A stretch of DNA of 64,000 nucleotides from Kitagawia praeruptora (taxonomy: Eukaryota; Streptophyta; Magnoliopsida; Apiales; Apiaceae): contig CM075348.1 of the NCBI GenBank assembly GCA_037693485.1, positions 1,240,001-1,304,000 on the forward strand, in the 5' to 3' direction. Position numbers and translations under genes: made by a program. Shown one piece after another: positions 56,801 to 64,000 of the stretch. Positions within the stretch are counted from its first letter, which is position 1; each line of letters opens with the position of its first letter. The notes under the pieces were generated by a model. That model was not told where the DNA came from and ran no database searches. It worked only from the letters and a program-made list of their open reading frames with translations.

Positions 56801-59127
56801 ATCAATTATGGACACCATATATATTGATCAAATATGGTCATCGGTGACATCAAATATGGTTTAAAACAAAGTTTTTATTAGACTGTCTACTGATGATTTA
56901 GCTAAGAAACTAAAAAAATGGACACAGAGTAGTAAAAATACAACAAAGAATATGCAACAAAATTGGTGGGACAAAAATGGTGTTGTATACTAGGGCCAGA
57001 AGTATTGGAAAAACCGATGATTAATTGACTGGTTCTGTTAGGCAAAAAATCACAATGTTTCCTTTTGTCCTTCAACAAAGTTGAATTAATACCAATATTT
57101 TAAATGAATTTGTTTGTCTCTATTAAATCTGGTCTGCATCTTTTGATCTTTTTTTCAATTAAGTACATTTGTGATAAAACAGAAGCTACACTCCATCAAG
57201 CAAATTATTATCAGCATTCACTAAGAATGTCAGCTTGGAAAAATGTTTGAACTAATGCAGCACTAAAAATGTCAGCCCGAATATATCGATTCCATCTTCT
57301 CCAAAGTATGCCAGAATGTAAAAAATGACGACATTAAAGTAACTTATTGAATGCTAGGCATGATTTAGTACACCAGGGGGAGGGGCAGAAGCATATCCAG
57401 CACTTGGTTGGTAGGAATGTTTAGCCGCTGCTTCTCGTATAGGAAAATATTTTGGCTTTGGTTTGGTTCGTGCTCTGAATTATTCGATTCTGTGCCAGTG
57501 CTTCCATTTACAAAAATAGGTTTTAAAGGATGAGAACTAAGCAGATAACAGAAATGAACATCTTACTAACTGGACTTTGACCCAGAGACATTAAGAATTT
57601 TGGGTGAAACAAACTGAAACTAGGTATCATTTACAATCAGCTTTGAATACTTTTCACTAAAATTAGAATCGTATCTGAATCAAGTCCGGACTGCTAAAAG
57701 TTATTTTTAGCCCTGAAGTGTTCTTGCAACCTCAGTCAGTTAACAAATTTGAATAGTTAATAAACTGAGATGATATCTTTTGTCATTTTCTAAAGTTGAA
57801 TCATAGTTGATATAAAGTATGGAGAGAAGAGAGAAAATTAGGATTATATTATAATGAAACTTGTCAATAGGATGAGAGTTTATATAGGTCATCAATTACA
57901 ATAGGAGAGCTTATATAGCCAACAACTAAACAATAATCGCAAAGGAAACTATTACAATAATGAAACCATCCACTAATAATAATAAGTATTATATATGTTA
58001 ACAATTATATCGATATTTTACTCAACTTTGTTTGACAGAATTATCTTTTAATTTTAGTCTGTGTCCTTTCATCAATTTCTCCATAGCAAGGAATTGTATG
58101 ATAAAACAAAAGCTACACTCCATGCATCAAGCAAATTAAAAAGTAAGTCTTCTTTACTATATTATGATTATTTAGGGGTTGGTCCTGTAATCTAGGTAAC
58201 ATGTTTTACATGAAAAAAAATTGATAGAAGGCCCCCTCCTTTGGTGAGGTTTTTCTACAAAAGAATCTGATTTTATATACAGAAAAGAGTGAATGCACAC
58301 CCATATACAAACATGTACAGTTATAATACTCTATGTGGTGGCGGAGTTGCATGGAGTTGAGGGTGGCAACTGGCAACAGACCTCCTCTCTGAAATTCGAT
58401 ACTATTACAAATTTTTATTAAAAGAGTTTAGAAACAATATCAGTAACTCTGCTTGTTTATGGTAGAACAAAATTTTTACTAGTCATGAGTTTAGACATCA
58501 TTCTTTCCGTTGTTCTTATTTCAATTTTTTAAATTCACAATTTTTTTCCAAGAATTTACTACTGTTTAATGCATTTAATCCTCGCCCCGATTTCATATCT
58601 TTCTCCTCCAACTACCATATGCACACACACCTGCATTTAGAAAACCATTTGTCAAGAGGTGAAGTCGGGGAGAATTTGGGATGAAAGGGATCCCAGAGGA
58701 AAAAGGGTCTGCGTGATCCTATTGTTCAAATCAGTATGAACTATCTTTTGCTATGTTAAGATTACAAACTTCTGCTTCTCCTCCAATATCTATTTGTCTG
58801 ATACAGTAATATTCCTCAAGTCCTTGTTCTTTGATTGTTTTCGGAAAAAATATGAGCACTTCCTCAACTGGTTCAGTTTCAATTCTGACAATAATTTGGA
58901 GACCTCAACACCAGTTTGAAGTTTTGAACAAGTTTGAAAATTCTAATTTGTTGGAATGGTCTGAATGGACTCTAATCTAATCCTTTACAGAAGACAAAGT
59001 AGATACATTTGTGTAAAACTATAAAGCTTCTTTTACTCCAATCTGAATTCAAATTACAGAAATAAGCTCTTTTTTCAAGACAACCAGCAAACTTAAAATG
59101 AAGTATAAAGTAAAATTGTTGCATTTT
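56801..59127. other. Duplicated downstream DNA of the PHL5-like gene (unit B)
   Basis: Non-coding counterpart of 48890-50543 plus 55630-55850. It includes the empty site of the Ale insertion near 58800. It differs by a solo-LTR-like insertion at 57808-58003 and by a segment around 58160-58430 that is absent from or diverged in the other unit. Confidence 0.7.
57808..58003 (-). mobile_element. Solo-LTR-like insertion, 196 bp
   Basis: Absent from the paralogous position near 49955. Read on the minus strand it begins TGTTAACATATATAATAC, contains two TATATAA boxes (GGCTATATAAGCTC, CCTATATAAACTC), a CT-rich stretch and ends TATATCA. No clear 5-base target duplication is left. Confidence 0.6.
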
Positions 59128-61008
59128 CTAATCAATCTCTAAGGGGCGCTGCAGATTGTCATTACTTTTCACAATCAATGGCTCATCAGGAGGTAGTAGT
59201 GCTTCAGTTGCTGACTTCTGAGATTCAAAAACACTTGTGGTTTTATGTTGTTGCAGATCAAACATCTCTTTCAGCTGTTTCCCTTGTTCTTCTATTCTCA
59301 ACTGAAGATGTTTTTGAATCTTTTTGACAAAAAAGAAATGCAAATTCATATCAGTCAAGTCAGTATTTTAGAAATGAGAAGTTATTTACATTTCCTATTC
59401 AATATTTATATTCAATGATGATTTACTCAAAAGTGCTTTCATTAATTTACACCTCTAATTGCTCATGAAGACGCCTTTGGACGTCTAGTTGCATCTGTAG
59501 CGCTTCCTTCAAATACATGCCACTGCATTGCAAATAGTTATTTATGTAACTCGACTAAAAAAAATCAAATGTGAACCAGAGGAACTCTTAGAGTCAAATT
59601 CTGCGGATAATTTCCAGTGATGATTAAGTAATGTTTCAAAAGATTTTACGTCTTAGTTCCAATCTGTTCTGTGTCACTCGTGCTTGTCTGTTTCTCAGAT
59701 TTTCCTGCAACAAATCAGCGAAATTAATCTATAGAGCTCAACCGACTACAGTTCATCTTAATTCTTAGGTGTTGTTAGATTGTGTATTGAAGATATATTC
59801 AAGACACTAGAAATAAACATTATATTGTACTCCTAAAAATTTACCTTCAGCAGAGTCTGGCATGTACTTAGCAATTCGATATTTCTGTAAAAGAAAATCA
59901 ATTATAGACATGATGATGTATATTGATCAAATATATATGGATATCAGCGACATCAAATATGGTTCAAAACAAAGTTTTTATGATAAAGTTAGAACCTGCA
60001 AATGACTTTTTACATGATAGATAGTCAATACATCAGATTCCATCAACCTTAATATTGCCTTGGGTGTTGCCTCTGATAAAAAACAACCATTAGACATCAA
60101 CTCTTTTTCTTCAAAATCAAAATTTGATTAAAATGATATTCCTCTTAGCTAAATAAAAAAATCATACTTTCAGATCCACCAAGACGATTTACGCACTCAA
60201 CAAACCGATCATGGAGATCTTGGCTCCATCTTATACGCGTTTTACATGATATTGTAGGTGAAGCACAAGGAAGTACAGCATTACCACTAGCTCCTGTAGA
60301 TTGCCCCATATTTGTAACTTGATATCCATATGAATTGTGTGAGACCTGTAAAATGATCATTAACCTTAACCTTAGTTATACAAATAAAAAGGACTAGTAA
60401 TAAAAACATACTGTACACAAAGAAAAAATACTTACAGAAATACCACTATCCCCGTCACAAGGAACTGATGCTTGCCTCTTCTCTGGAGTATCATAACTAT
60501 CTTCAAACAACTTTCGTTTAAGCTGCATAATCCGGTCTCTCTCTGAATAAGATTTCTCAGAAACAGTACTCGTGTATTGATCCCCAGTGCAAGAGCCAGC
60601 TTTTCTTGCAGCTGACTCAAAAGATGCAAAGCCTGTCTTGGCTTGCTCCAATGATGATTGATCAACATACAAAGTTTCACCAACAGATTGCTGCAAATGG
60701 GGTATTTGGTCATCGAAAGTTTTAGGAATTTCAGGGCATAAATTAGGATTATTATCTGGATAATCATAATAAGGCAACCCCATGTATCTTTCAGTTGCGA
60801 AAAAGGCAGATCCTGGGGAACCAATATGACTCATTATGGTGCTTGCTAAACTAGCTTGATCATTACCATTTTGTGACCCTTGTACAAAATCTCCAGTTTG
60901 AACACCATTCTGTTGCGAAAAATGCTTTGCATGATCAAAATTAAAACCATCTACCAAGCCATGATTTTGATGGATCCTTTCTTGGACACAAACCTTTTGG
61001 AATTTCAT
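59128..61008 (-). CDS. PHL5: MYB-CC transcription factor, PHL5-like, 394 aa
   Basis: Seven minus-strand exons, all GT-AG: 61008-60436, 60345-60168, 60072-59996, 59884-59845, 59704-59650, 59522-59453 and 59319-59128; total 395 codons including the stop, open throughout. The MYB-like (GARP-type) domain at residues about 228-283 has RIRWSQDLHDRFVECVNRLG and SHLQKYRIAKY; the coiled coil of the MYB-CC family follows at about 310-345 with LHEQLE at 326-331. This family includes PHR1 and relatives, which bind DNA as dimers and control phosphate starvation responses. The N-terminal STIMSHIGSPGSAFFATERY is characteristic of the PHL5/PHL6-type branch, whose role is less clear. I start at MKFQKV because the 18 codons before it lack family similarity. 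The intact gene is the source of the duplicated 3' fragments downstream. Confidence 0.93.
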
Positions 61009-63061
61009 TTTCCAAATAATCGAAATAAGTTGCAATCGATGTCCAACTCCCTCGACTAACAAAAGCCTAGCTGAGCAAACATTTATAGAATTTCTTCAAT
61101 ATTTACTTGCTAACAATCTACAAAAATCCTACCAGCACAGATATATCAAGATGCAGATAAGAAGGATAAAACTGCAGAGCACTGTAGAATAAAAGTGACT
61201 AGTGCATTCTTGATTCTTTGCGATAAATATATAATAGCACTAAAATATGCTAAAACCTACAAGGGGCTTAATATATAAGATACAAGAATATGTCAATATT
61301 TGCAAGGGACAGAGGCTTTCAGTTGATTCCTTTGTATGGATATGAATGAACAGCTCAGCTTTTGACAATTACATAGCCTAAATAGCCAGTGTAAAACAAA
61401 GTTGTCCATGATAATTACTATTGCTTAAATTAAAATAGTCCATTGTATTAAAATATGCATGGCCAACTAAATGGTGCCACCAGGATCTCCAATAAGAATA
61501 ATAAAACTTGAATAACAAAAGAGACCAGAAGAATTTAATAATAAAAAAAAGGAATATGTGCAATTTAAATGGGATTCCCGGTGTTCTGCTTTTCTTGTCT
61601 TTTTTATTCCTATTGTGTTCTTTTATGAAGATTTATTATTTATAATTCTTTTATTATTGTGTGTTTTAACATTAGTATTTGGAGAATATGAGCCCGGATC
61701 ATATTATACATAAATACATAATATAGTGGGCATTAGCATATATTCACAGTCACAACCATCCTATAAAATTTATTCTTCTTATTTTTTGGTGATGCAGATG
61801 AAAGCCATTTCTATTCGAAAATTGGAATTTTAATTCCTAAAGCATTCAACATTTCATTGAAAAAGTATGTTTTTTTCACTACAAAATAGTGTAGATATTT
61901 TCTTACTAAATCGTAATTGATTTGAGAATAATACATAAATATTTTAAGCCTCTAACACTAGGCATGTCAGGATAATTCAATCTCGGAAATTTTAAATTTC
62001 TAATTCCGTAAATCCCTAGCACTACGCATATGATGATAATTTAATCTCGAAAATTTCAAATTTTTGGTTCCGCCACTACATGCACGATTCTAAAACGTGG
62101 AAAAAGAACCGAAAGATTGCAGCCATGTTTGACAAATAAATCGACAGATGGTGTACATATGAAGTTTATTGGTAGATAAACATGTAAATTCTACGCGAAG
62201 AATAAACCCATAAGAGGAAATGCAACTGGGAGCAGTACTTGATACATTTTATATTATTATATTTTTAGTATTTATAATATTTGTAAGCGTTGCTTGTCTA
62301 TTTAGAATATAAAAATAAGAATTTATGAAGCCAATGTAGTAATATTAACAGATAGACGGGGAAACCGGTAGACGAGGACAACTAAGACAAGCTTTACCTT
62401 AAGCTTAGAACTTTTCGAGTCTACCTAACACTAATTATAAGTTTCCGTACAAATTACATGAGATTAGTACTAGATTTAATTAAGCTTGAAGCTTTACTAT
62501 GAGTTAAAAATAAATTTTTTTTAATTTTTTAATTTATATAGTTAGGTTTAAAACAATGATGTATGGATAATCACATGTACATGGCTTATTGGCTACATGC
62601 ATACACATTCCGCGGAGATAATTAAAACAATATGGGTAATGTGTTGGAAAACAGTTGCGAGATCATGCTTACGTGTACGTATGCTCTCAGGATTTAACAA
62701 AGGATAAAGGGTGTATGTTCATAAAATATGTTTGCGTTATTCGGATTGAAATACCATGATCAACATTTTGTTTCGATTTTTTTAAGGGGCGAAAAGTAAA
62801 TGAATGCAAATATATATAAATGATTGTCAAGTTATAATTTAATCTTTAGATCTAAAAAGTTTTCATTTAAGTAGTAAGGATATATTTATAATATCAAATA
62901 TTTTTTAATTAATCACATTCTTTATTTTCACTTGCATCCCATTTTTTTGAAGTTAAAGTTTTGGGAAGAAAGTATATAAAATTTTCAACCACATTCACTT
63001 CTTCCCTTCTTAAAAAAATCTTAAGAGGTGAAAATTGTGATATTTACTTTGAGTAGTGCTA
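61009..63061. other. Upstream region of the PHL5-like gene, no other gene
   Basis: Should contain its 5' UTR and promoter. No clear TATA box or P1BS (GNATATNC) site was found by eye. No other supported feature. Confidence 0.5.
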
Positions 63062-63230
63062 CAGGTACCAAATTGGGTACCAAAATTGGGTACCAAATGA
63101 CATGACAACAGACACTTATCAATTTAAAATATTTTGATTGGAGAGCCCTGGCGGGCCCACTATAACTATAACCAATTAAAACAAACCACATCATTTGGTA
63201 ACAACTTTTGGTACCTAATTTTGGTACCTC
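63062..63230. mobile_element. Short MITE with GGTACC-rich inverted repeats, 169 bp
   Basis: The left end CAGGTACCAAATTGGGTACC matches the reversed right end GAGGTACCAAAATTAGGTACC. Repeated GGTACCAAA words extend the pairing about 45 bases inward. Flanked by TA (63060-63061 and 63231-63232), suggesting a TA-target (Tc1/mariner-type) insertion. Confidence 0.65.
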
Positions 63231-63334
63231 TAGCATTTTTCATTTACTTTTCATTATACTTGTTTTCATCCCTTTTTAAAATTTGGGAGTAGGATTTAAA
63301 TGATTAAAATAAGAAGGATAGTAGTTGTAAGATA

Positions 63335-63593
63335 CTCCCTCCGTCCCTAAATATCATTTCTATTTTGACTGGACACGTTTGCCAACGCGTATTTTTGATC
63401 GTTACTATCTTCAATTTCGTATTAGTTTTAGATATAAAAACTTCACTGTATTAAAGTACTCATAAATACGAATCCAACAAGATCACTCATGACTATATGT
63501 GATCTTATAGATTAAACGTAAATTAGTAATTTGTCTCATGTTATGAACAATCCCGACATTTCAAATAAGAAAAGTAAAAAGAGACAGAGGGAG
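63335..63593. mobile_element. Stowaway MITE, 259 bp
   Basis: Left end CTCCCTCCGTCCC, right end reversed CTCCCTCTGTCTC, flanked by TA on both sides (63333-63334, 63594-63595). These are the classical Stowaway ends. Confidence 0.93.
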
Positions 63594-63697
63594 TAGTATA
63601 TGAGATAATCGGCGGAAACCGGAAAGACGAAAGAGTATGGCTATAACAGTCCAAAACAACTGGTCGACATGCAATATTTTATTATATTTAATCATAA

Positions 63698-63816
63698 GAG
63701 CATCTCCAAGGCTCCTTCACCCTTAGCAATAACATCCACCTGGCAGATGAATAGTAAAAATATAGCCAACCACTTCCAAGCTGCACACCTCCAACGCACA
63801 CCTCCTCCTTGTATAA
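63698..63816. mobile_element. Left end of a Tourist-like MITE
   Basis: GAGCATCTCCAAGG preceded by TAA, close to the terminus of the MITE at 44369. The right end is not seen; the sequence is broken at 63817 by a Helitron terminus. Confidence 0.5.
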
Positions 63817-64000
63817 ACTAGCATTTTACCCGTGCTACGCACCGAAAATACAAATTTAAAATTTTAAAATAGTTACAAAAATATATAGTGTATTAAAAAA
63901 TAAATTATTTTGTTATATTTTGTTTTGAGTGTAGCGAACCCAATATGCATCTCTAAGTAACTTTTCTCAAATTATGTATAATTGTATGGATGCGTGTTAA
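63817..64000 (-). mobile_element. 3' end of a Helitron, minus strand, running off the window
   Basis: The minus strand reads GGTGCGTAGCACGGG (stem GTGC/GCAC), then an AT spacer and terminal CTAGT at 63821-63817, the same layout as at 14945. The body extends right beyond the window. Confidence 0.65.

Noticed and set aside
1..64000. tRNA, rRNA or other structured RNA genes
   Set aside because: No cloverleaf or rRNA signature noticed; only primer-site motifs complementary to initiator tRNA.

Overview
This is plant nuclear DNA, very probably from a eudicot. The evidence is intron-bearing genes with GT-AG splice sites, a MYB-CC transcription factor, fimbrin-like and ASY3-like exons, and nested Ty1/copia and Ty3/gypsy LTR retrotransposons, Helitrons and MITEs. 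I cannot name the species. Nothing bacterial or viral is present beyond endogenous retroelements.

Layout. About 155-7760 is a 5'-truncated Ty3/gypsy element of the Tat lineage: RNase H, archaeal-type RNase H and integrase, an 88-bp tandem array, a complete three-exon gene on the opposite strand, a 123-bp tandem array, polypurine tract and 3' LTR. 8344-10734 holds three non-autonomous DNA elements with target-site duplications (MULE-like, Tourist-like, and an unusual element built of ACACGAA words). 11416-12363 is an exact threefold 316-bp repeat. 13050-13457 is a small AT-hook protein gene (minus). 14945-17290 is a minus-strand Helitron remnant with RPA1-like exons.

20036-28685 is a complete copia insertion (copia-1, minus) with LTRs that read identical and a perfect target-site duplication, but large deletions in gag and pol. 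It splits an exon-like open frame of an unidentified minus-strand gene. 31367-33159 is a broken 5' part of a fimbrin gene and about 36430-36995 an ASY3-like fragment. 37261-39156 carries Helitron remnants and 39292-39666 a foldback MULE. 40015-46321 is a decayed full-length copia (copia-2) with a MITE inside its reverse transcriptase.

47640-61008 is dominated by one host gene, a PHL5-like MYB-CC factor (seven exons, 394 codons, minus strand, 59128-61008), whose 3' half and downstream DNA have been duplicated in tandem at least twice. A young Ale-type copia with an intact 1444-codon gag-pol (50544-55624) landed in one duplicate; the other duplicate keeps the empty site. The right end (63062-64000) holds MITEs and the 3' terminus of another Helitron.

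How it works together. The genes likely to be functional are the AT-hook gene, the PHL5-like gene and the Ale gag-pol; the antisense gene of the Tat element is also open. Most of the rest is a layered record of insertions whose order can be read from target-site duplications, LTR divergence and paralogous empty sites.
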